Positions 1 through 9,311 of a stretch of 20,448 nt of DNA are shown one piece after another (the first letter of the stretch is position 1; the number at the start of each line of letters is the position of its first letter). The notes under the pieces are model-generated. The model ran no database searches, was not told the origin of the DNA, and saw only the letters and a program-made list of their open reading frames with translations. A program made the position numbers and the translations under genes. The DNA is from Oscillospiraceae bacterium (GTDB lineage: Bacteria > Bacillota > Clostridia > Oscillospirales > Ruminococcaceae), in NCBI GenBank assembly GCA_016296165.1, contig JAEDJV010000034.1:1-20448 (forward strand). Direction: 5' to 3'.

Positions 1-795
1 ATCAATCATTTCTTCGCTGAAATGATATCCGTCATACTGCTTTTTCAGCCGTAACTTAATTTCTTCTTCAGTACATTTTTTCTTTTTCGCCATCTCTGCA
101 ATAGGCTCCGCAAAATAACTGTACAGTTCTTTTTCCGTTATTCCGCATATCGCATCAAACCTGCTGTTCATACTGATATCATTCGGCTGGTTAAATCCTG
201 AAAACACTGATATCTGACTGAATTTTGTCACTCCGGTCAGAAGCACAAATCGCAGATTTGCATCCACAACCTTGAATGTTCCGTAAAAACTTTTCAAAGT
301 GTTTCTGTTTTTTTCCTCAAGTTCAGTATCAATCACATCAAGCATTGGTTTATCGTATTCATCTATAAGAACAACTGCTTTTTTACCTGTACTTTCCACT
401 GCTTTATTAATTATGTTCTGAAATCTTACTCCAAATGTTTCACGCTTGTTTGTAATTCCATACTCTTTTTCCCAGTTTTCGAGGTAATTTTCCAGTACAT
501 CTGCAAGACCATCAGGATTTTCAAAAGCTCCCCCTGCAAAATCAATTCTGAAAACCGGATACTTCTCCCACTCTTTCTCAAATGATTCTATCTTTAATCC
601 CCTGAACAGTTCTTTTCTCCCTGAAAAATATGCATCAAGTGTGCTGATTAAAAGCGACTTTCCGAATCTGCGGGGACGTGACAGAAAGCATACATGTTCC
701 TGCGCAAGGTTATATACAAGATCTGTTTTATCAACGTAAACATAATTTCCTTCTGTTATTGTTTCAAACGTCTGTATGCTTATCGGGTATCTCAT
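1..795 (-). CDS. AAA-ATPase-like protein (DUF1703-type family), 3' end outside window
   Basis: The reading frame is open from an ATG at 795 to the left edge (265 codons seen), so the C-terminus is missing. An AAAGGAG ribosome binding site precedes the ATG. The start MRYPISIQTFETI, then YVDKT near residue 20, and the Walker A region SRPRRFGKSLL (about 39-49) are hallmarks of the AAA-ATPase-like family common in Bacteroidetes and gut Firmicutes. A Walker B-like stretch VVLIDEYDKPML follows near the middle. Known members run to roughly 500-580 residues and end in a PD-(D/E)XK nuclease-like domain, which would lie beyond the edge. The substrate and role of this family are not established; a nuclease or defence role is often inferred. 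It has its own promoter at 831-859 and appears monocistronic in what is visible. Confidence 0.85.
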   Translation of the reverse strand, partial: MRYPISIQTFETITEGNYVYVDKTDLVYNLAQEHVCFLSRPRRFGKSLLISTLDAYFSGRKELFRGLKIESFEKEWEKYPVFRIDFAGGAFENPDGLADVLENYLENWEKEYGITNKRETFGVRFQNIINKAVESTGKKAVVLIDEYDKPMLDVIDTELEEKNRNTLKSFYGTFKVVDANLRFVLLTGVTKFSQISVFSGFNQPNDISMNSRFDAICGITEKELYSYFAEPIAEMAKKKKCTEEEIKLRLKKQYDGYHFSEEMID

Positions 796-830
796 TATTT
801 TCTCTCCTTTTCGCCGGGCTGTTTTTATTT

Positions 831-859
831 AGTATACCATAATTTCAGAGGGGAGGCAA
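831..859 (-). promoter_or_regulatory. Sigma-A promoter of the AAA-ATPase-like gene
   Basis: On the minus strand TTGCCT (-35, 854-859) is followed after 17 bases by TATACT (-10, 831-836). The start codon at 795 lies about 30 bases beyond the predicted transcript start. Confidence 0.7.
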
Positions 860-943
860 CAATATTTTACAAAACACCTGAGCTTTTACTCCAGCACAAA
901 CTCATACAAATCTTTAACATCATTTTTCCCTCATTTAATGTAT

Positions 944-3900
944 TTACGGTTCACGCTGACAGCTGATTATCTCCTCCTTAATCCTGTCGGGAACAGGATT
1001 CGGCTCATATAACGGACGATCAATGTAGTAGCCCTGAATAAGGTCAACGCCACATTCGATAACAGTCTTAAGTTCCCCGCTTGTTTCAACACCCTCGGCA
1101 AGAACAATGACATTCCTGATCTTTGCATGAGATACAAGATTCAGAATAATATTCTGTCTGCTTATATCGCTGTCGCATCCGCTTATTATAGAACGGTCTA
1201 TTTTAATCAGATCAGGATTAAGAGTAATAAGTGCATATTCGTTGTTATAGCCGCATCCGAAATCGTCAAGTGCAACAATGGCATTCCATTTATCCATGCG
1301 TTTCCTTTTTGCCTTCACAAATTCCTCATTTGCCTGCTCGCCCTCAAGTATTTCAAGAACTATCCTGTCGAGAATATCACCGTTTTCCAATTCAAGACAG
1401 TCAACATCCTCAGCCTTCATTTTACAGTCAGAAATAGAATTAACAAACACTCTTGCATTTTTGTCCACTTTTCCTGATTCACGTAGGAGACGGAAACTTC
1501 TTAGTGCAATATTCCATGTCAGGCGTTCTATATCGTAAAGCTTTGCTCCTGTTTTTGCAATTCGGATAAATTCAAGAGGCGACCTGAGAAGTTCCGACTG
1601 AGGACGCATAAGTGCTTCATAGCCGAATATCTCTCCCGTTTTTGCGGATACAATACTCTGAAATGCATATTTTACGCTTTCCTCATCTATTATCCTGTTC
1701 ATCTCCTCCACGCCGGTTATGAGAATGGCGTCCTTGTTATATGAGCTGATGTCAAACTCTGCAATTCTTCCCTTAGTGGAATGCTTGACGGTGTACATTG
1801 CAAAGTCGGAATATTTAATAAGTGTTTCATAGGAATCTGAATCATTCGGATACCATGAAACGCCGCCGCTGGCTCTCAGCCTGAAATGAGTTCCGTCCGC
1901 AAGAGTACAGTAACTCTCATTCATTTTATCCCTGACGGTATTAATAATATCACGTATCTCGTCCCTGGTGTCATAACCATAGAGAAATATGTTGAATTCG
2001 TCTCCGGAGAGTCTGGATACAACTCCTCCGTAATCACGGAAAAGCTTGAACACATTGGCAGCAGTCTTTATATAGTCGTCTCCGAAATCATGACCATAGG
2101 TGTCGTTCACATACTTAAGATTATCCATATCCCACATGAGAAATGCAGCAGTTTTGAGTTTTTCAGGAGCAGCAAACAGCTCACCCACTCTGTTAATGTA
2201 TGCACGTCTGTTAAGAAGTCCTGTAGTAACATCATAGTCACGCTCGTACTCTATCTTCTTTTTCTCGATAATACTGCCCGTAACATCCATTACAAGTCCG
2301 ATAACATTATCCTTTCCCGCCATTATACGCCACCTGAACCACCTGTTCAGCACACTGCTGTACATATCTATGGATCGGGATTCATCACGCATCTCTGTCA
2401 TTACTGTAATAAAACCGCTTGTCGTAAGACTGCCGCTGTCATCTATGTCGTTTATAAGTTCCAGAAATTCATCCGCATCAATCACAGTATCACCAGCAGA
2501 AAGAGAAGTGATACTCAGGAGTTTGATAAGACTTTCACCCATAAAGACACTATTGTCACGCGGCTCATACATAAACACCCCTATGCCCATATCAACCATA
2601 CTGATTATCTTTGAAACCCTTGACGCCTGATCCTTAACGGTTATCTGTAGTTCAGTTATGGAACCGGAAAGCCTGTCTATTTCGCTGATACCTGAAGGAG
2701 TAAAAGTTATTATGCCGTTATCTCCCATTTTTTCATCCAGTCGTGCAGCAATCTTCTTAACCGGAACGGTTGTCCGCCGGCTGATTATTACTGCAAACAC
2801 AAGGCTAAAAGCCACAGAAATAATCGTGGACAATACCAGCATTGAGATAATAGTGTTGTAAATGCTCAGTAGCCTGCCCTTGTCTGCAACTGAAACAAGA
2901 GCCCATTTTTCTTTGATATAAGGCGAACCTGAATTGTATAGTTTCATTGGCTGTATGCAGCCTATGGAACTAATTTCCGAACCTTTGTTGAAATCATAAA
3001 TCTCTGAAGATATTTTTTCATTATCACTAATAACGGTATTTTCATTCACAAGACGGTTATACATGGCTCCCGAATGTATAACCGGTGTGTATTCACCACT
3101 GCCATCCTTATCCTGTGCCAGGATATAACAGGCACTTTCATTAAAGAAATCATTGGACGGAATAAGACTGAGAAAAGTCTTTTTCATTATTCCGACCCCC
3201 AGAACACCATAAACTGTACCATCATCAGCTATAAGGGGTATGGTGTATTTCATACTTGGCTGCCGCAGTGGAGCAAGAGCTGAAAAACCGTCCCAGTATC
3301 CCATAGTACTCACAGGCATACTGGTGTTTTTTCGTGCAGTCTCAATTGTTTCAAAGTAAAAGTCAAGCTCCTCTTCATTCAGCCTGCTTACTTCCAAATG
3401 AGCTGACCATTCCGAATCCAGAGTGATACCCATTTCCTTCGCTATATCTGAACTGCCAATTTCCACAAGGATATCTGTATTATTTGTTCTGTCATCTGAA
3501 TTAATGTCCAGATCTCTGAGATACAGACCACTTTTCTTTACATCACCGTCTCTGCAGTAAAGTTCACCTGAATCAAGAATAATAAACGCATCATTAACAG
3601 AGCTTTTTCTTAGAAGCTCTACAAGTCTCTGCGAGGACAGTCTGATAATTTCCTTATTAAGCCGCTTGTCTGCTGAGATATCAGACGCAGACCGGCCCTG
3701 TGCCTCCAGATATGATTCTGTCAGAGAATTGATTTCCAAAGCTGCGTCAAACAAAGGGGCAACCTTATCGGTCATCATATTCTCAACATAGTTTTTCCTG
3801 TTCATGGTCTTTTCAGTAAACATATTGTAAACATACCGCTTTATATAGGAAAACTCTCCGCTTACAGCAAGAGTGGTGAAGAATACACCCATCTGAATCA

Positions 3901-3985
3901 GGGAAAGCATTATCATCGGCACAACAATCTTGTGAAACAACGGCGAACTTACTTTTCTCTTACTGCCTTTTTTCAACTTTCCCAC
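944..3985 (-). CDS. Membrane-anchored sensor with GGDEF and EAL domains (c-di-GMP turnover)
   Basis: A 1013-residue bifunctional cyclic-di-GMP signalling protein. A first membrane segment (about 19-42) and a second (about 376-402) enclose a 330-residue extracytoplasmic sensor region of dCache-like size. A HAMP-like linker (about 403-450) and a PAS-like region (about 455-575) follow. The GGDEF domain (583-745) carries SGDEF at 660-664, an active-type variant; no RxxD inhibitory site is seen just before it. The EAL domain (about 770-1000) keeps EAL at 790-792, LDDFG around 906-910, IKID, AEGVET at 963-968 and QGY, so it looks catalytic. The start is uncertain: GTG at 3985 overlaps the GGGGG ribosome binding site, while a TTG at 3976 is better spaced. 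It lies 28 bases after the solute-binding lipoprotein gene and shares its promoter, suggesting that the lipoprotein feeds ligand information to this sensor. Confidence 0.9.
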   Translation of the reverse strand: MGKLKKGSKRKVSSPLFHKIVVPMIMLSLIQMGVFFTTLAVSGEFSYIKRYVYNMFTEKTMNRKNYVENMMTDKVAPLFDAALEINSLTESYLEAQGRSASDISADKRLNKEIIRLSSQRLVELLRKSSVNDAFIILDSGELYCRDGDVKKSGLYLRDLDINSDDRTNNTDILVEIGSSDIAKEMGITLDSEWSAHLEVSRLNEEELDFYFETIETARKNTSMPVSTMGYWDGFSALAPLRQPSMKYTIPLIADDGTVYGVLGVGIMKKTFLSLIPSNDFFNESACYILAQDKDGSGEYTPVIHSGAMYNRLVNENTVISDNEKISSEIYDFNKGSEISSIGCIQPMKLYNSGSPYIKEKWALVSVADKGRLLSIYNTIISMLVLSTIISVAFSLVFAVIISRRTTVPVKKIAARLDEKMGDNGIITFTPSGISEIDRLSGSITELQITVKDQASRVSKIISMVDMGIGVFMYEPRDNSVFMGESLIKLLSITSLSAGDTVIDADEFLELINDIDDSGSLTTSGFITVMTEMRDESRSIDMYSSVLNRWFRWRIMAGKDNVIGLVMDVTGSIIEKKKIEYERDYDVTTGLLNRRAYINRVGELFAAPEKLKTAAFLMWDMDNLKYVNDTYGHDFGDDYIKTAANVFKLFRDYGGVVSRLSGDEFNIFLYGYDTRDEIRDIINTVRDKMNESYCTLADGTHFRLRASGGVSWYPNDSDSYETLIKYSDFAMYTVKHSTKGRIAEFDISSYNKDAILITGVEEMNRIIDEESVKYAFQSIVSAKTGEIFGYEALMRPQSELLRSPLEFIRIAKTGAKLYDIERLTWNIALRSFRLLRESGKVDKNARVFVNSISDCKMKAEDVDCLELENGDILDRIVLEILEGEQANEEFVKAKRKRMDKWNAIVALDDFGCGYNNEYALITLNPDLIKIDRSIISGCDSDISRQNIILNLVSHAKIRNVIVLAEGVETSGELKTVIECGVDLIQGYYIDRPLYEPNPVPDRIKEEIISCQREP

Positions 3986-4013
3986 CCCCTTATATCATAT
4001 ATGTAAATGCATA

Positions 4014-5465
4014 TTATTTTCCCGCTGCCGAAGTATATCCTGACAGAAATCCGTCATACCATTTTTCAAATGCTGCGTCATCAGTATAGGAAGATATTAC
4101 AGATGCACATTCCTCGCCTCCTGCTATCCTTTCCATTGCTGCGGACTTGTCTTCAGAAGCCGTACGGCTTATATAATCTCCGAGGAAATCTCTTATCTTA
4201 TCGGAGTTATCGTATGGAGGGGCAGTATAAAGTTCACTGGAATTTATCTCATTAATGGCAATATAAAGTGTATCCTGAATTATCCTGCTTGCAGAACTTT
4301 CTGTGGAAGATATTTTTTCGTAATCACTTGCAGCCTTCTTAACAGGCAGATAACCGGAATTTACAGCATATCTTATATTTCTGGTTTCATCAGTAAACCA
4401 TTTCAGAAATACTGCACAGGCATATTCAGTCTGCTGATCCGAATCTGTAACACACATTCCTGCACCCTGCTGAACAACATAAGGAGATGTCCCCTCAAAA
4501 TTCGGTACCGGGAGCACCATACTCTCGATTGAATAACTGTTGTCATCATCGACAGTTACCTCTGAAGGGAAGTATGCAGCTCCTGTGGTAGAGCATATAA
4601 GAGCTATGATATCTCCCGTTTTTGCATCATCAGAACGGAATCTGTTGTTTGCTGCATAGTAACCCTTTACAAATGGAACATAATAATTCTCCCATAATCT
4701 CTTTACAACAGTCTTATCTGATACAGGAGTAACAGTACCGTCCGTACTTACAGACTCAAACGGACTGCCCAGCTGCTTTGCACCGATTATCATGTAATTA
4801 GCCACAGAATCTCTTCCAAAAAACGCCTTACCGTCATTTAAAATATCAGGAGTTAGAGCGTCAGTATATTCATAATATTTTCCGGATACCTCCGCAAGTC
4901 CCTCCCATGTGGAAAGATTGTCGGTGGTTACACCCGCAGCCCCGGCAAATTTATCCCAGTCGGTCCTGTTAAGCAGCATTATCTCGGTACTCTTGGCAAC
5001 AGGGAATATTTTCAGAGTACCATCACCTGCAAATCTGCCCTCACTAATATATCCGGAGATATATTCACTAAGTTCCTTCTCAGTAAAATATTTTCCTATA
5101 TCTGCAAGCTTTCCCGCCTTGTCAGCAAGATATGCAGTTTCAGAATATGCTGCAAAAATATCCGGAAGTTCTTCCGCACCCACATCATTATTGACTGCTG
5201 CGATTACACTATCATAAAGCTCCGAAACGGTATTTTTGGAAAGTGCTTCCACAATAATGCCTTTTTCCATCCCCACAGTCTGATTGAACTCATTAACCAA
5301 TTCATCGAACATCGTCTGCTGCACACCGTTATAGTAATGCCATACTGTCACAGTAACAGGGTCGTTTTTATCAAGAAGTCTGTCGTATCCCCCTGAGCAG
5401 CTGCATAATGCACCGAGTACGGAAACAACAGAAACCGCCAGCACAATAATCCCTTTTCTTTTCAT
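4014..5465 (-). CDS. Extracellular solute-binding lipoprotein (ABC sugar-binding type)
   Basis: A 483-residue protein resembling family-1 extracellular solute-binding proteins. It begins with basic residues and a hydrophobic stretch, then LGALCSCSGG, a lipobox with the lipidated cysteine at 21 or 23, so it should sit on the outer face of the membrane. Family-like features are the early segment VTVTVWHYYNG, a later PVPNFEGTSPYVVQQGAGMCV and a C-terminal region with VNSGYLPVKK, typical of carbohydrate-binding receptors. No permease or ATPase genes are nearby; the partner gene 28 bases downstream is a GGDEF/EAL sensor. This suggests the protein may act as a sensory receptor, though it could also serve a transporter encoded elsewhere. 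GAGGAA precedes the ATG and a consensus promoter lies at 5531-5558. The ligand cannot be told from sequence. Confidence 0.88.
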   Translation of the reverse strand: MKRKGIIVLAVSVVSVLGALCSCSGGYDRLLDKNDPVTVTVWHYYNGVQQTMFDELVNEFNQTVGMEKGIIVEALSKNTVSELYDSVIAAVNNDVGAEELPDIFAAYSETAYLADKAGKLADIGKYFTEKELSEYISGYISEGRFAGDGTLKIFPVAKSTEIMLLNRTDWDKFAGAAGVTTDNLSTWEGLAEVSGKYYEYTDALTPDILNDGKAFFGRDSVANYMIIGAKQLGSPFESVSTDGTVTPVSDKTVVKRLWENYYVPFVKGYYAANNRFRSDDAKTGDIIALICSTTGAAYFPSEVTVDDDNSYSIESMVLPVPNFEGTSPYVVQQGAGMCVTDSDQQTEYACAVFLKWFTDETRNIRYAVNSGYLPVKKAASDYEKISSTESSASRIIQDTLYIAINEINSSELYTAPPYDNSDKIRDFLGDYISRTASEDKSAAMERIAGGEECASVISSYTDDAAFEKWYDGFLSGYTSAAGK

Positions 5466-5530
5466 AACTGTTCCTCGATTCTTTTTTTATAATGCTGTAA
5501 TAAAATCTGTTAATCACATTCTTTGTAATA

Positions 5531-5558
5531 ATTATACCAAAAAAATAATAAATGTCAA
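5531..5558 (-). promoter_or_regulatory. Consensus promoter of the lipoprotein-GGDEF/EAL operon
   Basis: Minus strand TTGACA (5553-5558), 16-base spacer, TATAAT (5531-5536). Both hexamers match the sigma-A consensus exactly. The leader before the ATG at 5465 is about 60 bases. Confidence 0.85.
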
Positions 5559-5645
5559 GCATAATATTGCAAACCGACGATTATATAAGTGAATATATAC
5601 ACCTGATTAGTTTTTATTCACAAGGTTTATTTTACTAATTTTATA

Positions 5646-5674
5646 TTGCATTTTAGGTTTAAAAATGTTATAAT
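5646..5674 (+). promoter_or_regulatory. Promoter of the EAL phosphodiesterase gene
   Basis: Plus strand TTGCAT (5646-5651), 17-base spacer, TATAAT (5669-5674). It is divergent from the lipoprotein promoter about 90 bases away, so a regulator bound between them could control both units; no clear operator was seen. Confidence 0.75.
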
Positions 5675-5725
5675 ATCCAAAGAAGTATTTTATGGTGTAT
5701 TTCGATTAATTGGAAGGGGTTTATT

Positions 5726-8143
5726 ATGGCTAACAATAAACTGTATCTGAATTCATATATGATATATAACCGGAACACAGGAGAGTTCAGTTATTCTCCT
5801 GAATGCAGTATTATATTTGCTGCAGATTTTGATGAACGTCCTGTATGGGAAATATTCCGCAACAGCAATATTGCTCCAAAACGTGCTGCAGACGAGATAA
5901 AAAAAACCATACAGTCAATGGATAAATCAGAACTACCCTCAGTAATTTTTTCTGAATTCAATCTGAGATCCCGAAATGAACAATACCACAAGTTCAACCT
6001 TACCTTTTCCGCTTTGGAAAACCAGATTCTGATAACATTAAGCTGTGTCAGTAACGCTTCACTCCGTATAACAGATGAACTTACAGGTCTTCTTAACAGA
6101 AAAACTTTTTCACATGAACTCAGCGAAATGTTAAAAAGCAAAACTGACGAAGAAATAGAAGATTATATCGTTGTTTACCTCGATGTACTCCGATTCAAGG
6201 TTATTAACGACGTATTCGGCTCCCAAAAAGGCGATGAACTCCTGATTCATATTGCAGGAGTTATTTCCGGTGCATTAAAAAAACAGGGGTTCGGATGTCG
6301 TGTAGGTTCAGACCGTTTTCTCCTTCTCACAAAATGCCCTGCTGAACAGAAGGAAAATTTTATCACCGAACTTTTTGAAAAGATTGCCGAATTTGAGCTT
6401 TCATTTGAGATAATATGCAATGCCGGAATATACGAGATAACTGACAGATCAGTATCCGCAGAATCAGCTATCGACCGCGCTATCATGGCTCAAAAATCCA
6501 TCAAAGGCTGTTATACCAAACAGTATGCATGTTATACCGAGGAGCTGCGAAAAGAACTTATTACTGAGCAGGAAATATCAGGACTTATGCGTTCTGCTCT
6601 GGCCGAGGAACAGTTTGTCGTATATTATCAGCCGCAGTACAACCACACAACAGGTATGCTTGTCGGTGCGGAAGCTCTTGTAAGATGGCTTCATCCGGAA
6701 AGGGGACTTGTTTCGCCCGGAGTTTTCATTCCTATTTTCGAGAAAAACGGATTTATCACCAAACTCGATATGTATGTGTTTGAAAAGGCATGCATATTTC
6801 TGAAAAAATGTATGGACAACAGAGTTCATATGGTTCCTGTATCCATTAACCTTACCAGATATGATATTTTCAGCCCTGATTTCATTGACAATCTTGAAAT
6901 TATCCGTCAGAAATACAATGTTCCTTCAAAATATATTCGTATCGAAATAACCGAATCGGCTGCACTTGGGAACAGTGAATTTATCAACGATGCAGTACAC
7001 AGACTGCATCGCTTTGGATATATCGTCGAAATGGACGACTTTGGCAGCGGATATTCGTCACTCAATATACTAAAGGACATTGATTTTGATATAATAAAAC
7101 TTGACATGAGATTTCTCGAAAAGGAACACAGCGAAAATAACCGTGGCGGCACTATTCTGAGTTCAGTTGTCCGTATGGTAAACTGGCTTGGACTCCCTGT
7201 TATAGCTGAAGGCGTGGAAACCGTTAAACAGGCTGATTTTCTCGGAAGCATTGGCTGTGATTATATTCAGGGGTATCTTTACTCAAAACCGCTTCCTGAA
7301 GAACAGTATGAAAAACTTATAAGCGGAAGTGCCGTAGGGGCAACCATACCTCAGATGAGTCTTATCGACACTCTTAACTCTTCTGATTTCTGGTCAAACG
7401 ACTCCATGGATACACTCATCTTCAGCAGTTTTGTAGGCGGAGCAGCTATATTCGAATACAGAAACGGAAAGATAGAGATTCTGCGTGTAAATAAAAAATA
7501 TCTCCAGGAAATCTCAATGAATATGTCTGAAAAAGACCTTATCAAGTCAGATCCTTTGAGTACCCTGAATGACGAGGACAAAAAAATATACACCGATATG
7601 CTTGAACAGATTATTGCAACAGGAAATGAACAGGAATGTGAAACATGGCGCACACTCAAATCATCCTGCTGCGGTGAGGAATATATCTGTCTGAGGAGTA
7701 CAGTTCAGCTGATAGGAAAAAGCCGTAATAACTATCTGTTCTATGCTATGATAAGAAATATAACTTCTGAAAAAATTCAGATAAAGGATATGGTATCCCG
7801 GGAAAAATGTTATAAAGCGGGCGTTGAACACGCAAATATGTTCATGTGGGAATACAATATCCTTACAAAGGAAATGAAACCTTGTTTCCGTTGCAGGAGA
7901 GAACTCGGCCTCCCTCCGATTGTCAGAAATTATCCGGATCCTTTATTTGAATCAGGACTGTTTCCGGGTGACTACGCTGAAATGTACTATGACTGGATGA
8001 AACAGCTTGCTGATGGCGTCAAATCACTTGAAGGCATAATTCCTCTCACTCCTGACAGGATTCCGTTCATTGTCAAGTACACTACAGAATTCGATGAAAC
8101 CGGACGCCCAGTCAAAGCATATGGATCAGCCGCACCGGTTTAA
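5726..8143 (+). CDS. Cytosolic EAL-domain protein with degenerate GGDEF and C-terminal PAS-like region
   Basis: An 805-residue protein with no membrane segment. The N-terminal ~110 residues are a PAS-like region. The GGDEF fold begins at DELTGLLNRKTF (about 117-128) and keeps the first metal aspartate (YLDVLRFKVIND), but the signature is GSDRF at 194-198 instead of GGDEF. Loss of the second glycine and of the glutamate argues that it cannot make c-di-GMP; such domains often bind GTP as regulators. The EAL domain keeps EAL at 316-318, SINLT, IEITES, MDDFG (436-440), IKLD, AEGVET (494-499) and QGY, so phosphodiesterase activity is expected. Residues about 565-690 look like a PAS domain, and about 695-805 probably a second one; this C-terminal placement is unusual. 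GGAAGGGG precedes the ATG. The gene is divergent from the lipoprotein operon and ends at a strong hairpin. Confidence 0.9.
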   Translation: MANNKLYLNSYMIYNRNTGEFSYSPECSIIFAADFDERPVWEIFRNSNIAPKRAADEIKKTIQSMDKSELPSVIFSEFNLRSRNEQYHKFNLTFSALENQILITLSCVSNASLRITDELTGLLNRKTFSHELSEMLKSKTDEEIEDYIVVYLDVLRFKVINDVFGSQKGDELLIHIAGVISGALKKQGFGCRVGSDRFLLLTKCPAEQKENFITELFEKIAEFELSFEIICNAGIYEITDRSVSAESAIDRAIMAQKSIKGCYTKQYACYTEELRKELITEQEISGLMRSALAEEQFVVYYQPQYNHTTGMLVGAEALVRWLHPERGLVSPGVFIPIFEKNGFITKLDMYVFEKACIFLKKCMDNRVHMVPVSINLTRYDIFSPDFIDNLEIIRQKYNVPSKYIRIEITESAALGNSEFINDAVHRLHRFGYIVEMDDFGSGYSSLNILKDIDFDIIKLDMRFLEKEHSENNRGGTILSSVVRMVNWLGLPVIAEGVETVKQADFLGSIGCDYIQGYLYSKPLPEEQYEKLISGSAVGATIPQMSLIDTLNSSDFWSNDSMDTLIFSSFVGGAAIFEYRNGKIEILRVNKKYLQEISMNMSEKDLIKSDPLSTLNDEDKKIYTDMLEQIIATGNEQECETWRTLKSSCCGEEYICLRSTVQLIGKSRNNYLFYAMIRNITSEKIQIKDMVSREKCYKAGVEHANMFMWEYNILTKEMKPCFRCRRELGLPPIVRNYPDPLFESGLFPGDYAEMYYDWMKQLADGVKSLEGIIPLTPDRIPFIVKYTTEFDETGRPVKAYGSAAPV

Positions 8144-8151
8144 TAAAAAAT

Positions 8152-8192
8152 AAAACCATATGAAAGACTTATTGATTCTTTCATATGGTTTT
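8152..8192. terminator. Bidirectional rho-independent terminator
   Basis: A perfect 16-bp stem (arms 8152-8167 and 8177-8192, 9-base loop). The stem ends in AAAA on one side and TTTT on the other, so it can stop the EAL gene on the plus strand and the convergent CAP gene on the minus strand. Confidence 0.93.
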
Positions 8193-8197
8193 TTACA

Positions 8198-9082
8198 TCA
8201 TCCTGTAAATATCTGCACCCAGTAATACCTGTAAGTATCATCCGGTATCTCAAAATATCCTATTCCAAGATGCTTAAACGCCGGATTCATTATATTTTCA
8301 TAATGTCCCTGTGACTCCATCCACTGATCTACTACCTGAGCAGGGGTCGGTAACCCCGCAGCAATATTCTCACCCATATTTCCGGCAGAATTTATACTAT
8401 AATCTTCAATAACGCTGTACCATGCCCTGCCATCCGGCCTTTCATGAGCAAAGAGCTCAGCTATTTCACCAGCCCTGACATCAGCAGCATTATTAAGTGA
8501 CTCGCCGCCTGAGAATTCCTGCAGCCCGGCTTCACGACGTTTTTCATTAACCAGACGAAGAACTTCCCGCTGGAACTCAGATGCCGATTCAGGAATAACC
8601 ACAATAAACTCTGTTATCGGTGTTTCAGATGTTTCAGGTGCAGGAGGTTCCACAGACTGAACTGGCTGCGCCTCAGATGACATTGGTTCGGTAACCGGAA
8701 CGGTAGCCGCCTCGGTAACTACTTCTGTCTGTAATGTGGTTTCTTCCGCTTTCGTTGTTTCAGATTTTACAAAAGTTTCAGATTCAGCAGACTGAGTAAT
8801 AGTATCAGTAGCAGCTGTAGTGACAGTATTAACAGTAGTTAATGCAGTTGTACCAACAGTAGTTAATACAGTTGTACTTACCGACATCTCCGTAACTTTT
8901 TCAGTCAGACGTTCTGTTACAGTAGATATATCAAATTTATCAGTTTCTGTAATACTTCCATTATCTGCAGCAAATCTGTCCGGATCGACCTCTGCCCTGC
9001 CAAGTATGGCAACTCCAAAAGCAGAACAGAACGCAACTACAGCAAGAGAAATACCTGCAGAAATTATCCTTCTTACATTCAT
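8198..9082 (-). CDS. Secreted CAP (SCP/PR1-like) domain protein with Thr-rich linker
   Basis: A 294-residue protein starting at MNVRRIISAG. An in-frame ATG at 9109 is open too, but it would fall at the predicted transcript start and lacks a ribosome binding site, whereas GGGGTGAT sits 7 bases (from its G core) before the ATG at 9082. Residues 1 to about 28 form a signal peptide or membrane anchor. A low-complexity linker rich in Thr, Val, Ser, Glu and Pro (about 40-165) follows. The CAP domain (about 168-294) shows VLRLVNEKRREAGL, AHERPDGRAW, GENIAAG, QWMESQGHYENIM, HLGIGYF and YYWVQIF. Bacterial CAP proteins are usually exported and of unknown catalytic function; the linker suggests cell-surface exposure. 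The gene has a consensus promoter and shares the downstream terminator. Confidence 0.9.
   Translation of the reverse strand: MNVRRIISAGISLAVVAFCSAFGVAILGRAEVDPDRFAADNGSITETDKFDISTVTERLTEKVTEMSVSTTVLTTVGTTALTTVNTVTTAATDTITQSAESETFVKSETTKAEETTLQTEVVTEAATVPVTEPMSSEAQPVQSVEPPAPETSETPITEFIVVIPESASEFQREVLRLVNEKRREAGLQEFSGGESLNNAADVRAGEIAELFAHERPDGRAWYSVIEDYSINSAGNMGENIAAGLPTPAQVVDQWMESQGHYENIMNPAFKHLGIGYFEIPDDTYRYYWVQIFTG
8831..8878. repeat. Tandem 24-bp repeat within the Thr-rich linker
   Basis: Two adjacent 24-bp copies (8831-8854 and 8855-8878) differ at about two bases and encode the TTV-type repeats of the CAP protein's linker. The length of such a tract can change by slippage or unequal recombination. 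Confidence 0.75.
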
Positions 9083-9117
9083 ACAATCACCCCAAAAACA
9101 ATTCATCATATACGTTT

Positions 9118-9146
9118 ATTATATACTATCGCCAAATTTATGTCAA
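9118..9146 (-). promoter_or_regulatory. Consensus promoter of the CAP-protein gene
   Basis: Minus strand TTGACA (9141-9146), 17-base spacer, TATAAT (9118-9123). The predicted transcript start near 9111 is what excludes the ATG at 9109 as the usual start. Confidence 0.88.
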
Positions 9147-9245
9147 TTATTCAGAAAATATTTTCGGTTTGGCACTAAAAGCAGTAAGCTCATATAGACA
9201 GTTATGAGAATTTTTTTGCTTTTTTAATTTTTTTCTAAAAAAGCA

Positions 9246-9274
9246 TTGACATACCGATATATTTATGATATAAT
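9246..9274 (+). promoter_or_regulatory. Consensus promoter of tRNA-Trp
   Basis: Plus strand TTGACA (9246-9251), 17-base spacer, TATAAT (9269-9274), placing the transcript start about 30 bases before the tRNA. Confidence 0.85.
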
Positions 9275-9311
9275 TATTAACGTTGAAAACAGATATTTCA
9301 CGCTAATACAT

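Noticed and set aside
1886..2614. A 242-codon plus-strand frame
   Set aside because: It lies wholly antisense to the GGDEF/EAL gene, whose domains and motifs are continuous there; it is a coding shadow.
9082..9109. The upstream ATG at 9109 as the start of the CAP protein
   Set aside because: It lies at the predicted transcript start, has no ribosome binding site and would put polar residues before the signal peptide.
9204..9246. T-rich hairpin before the tRNA promoter as a terminator
   Set aside because: The pairing is almost only A-T runs, and no transcript is expected to end there.
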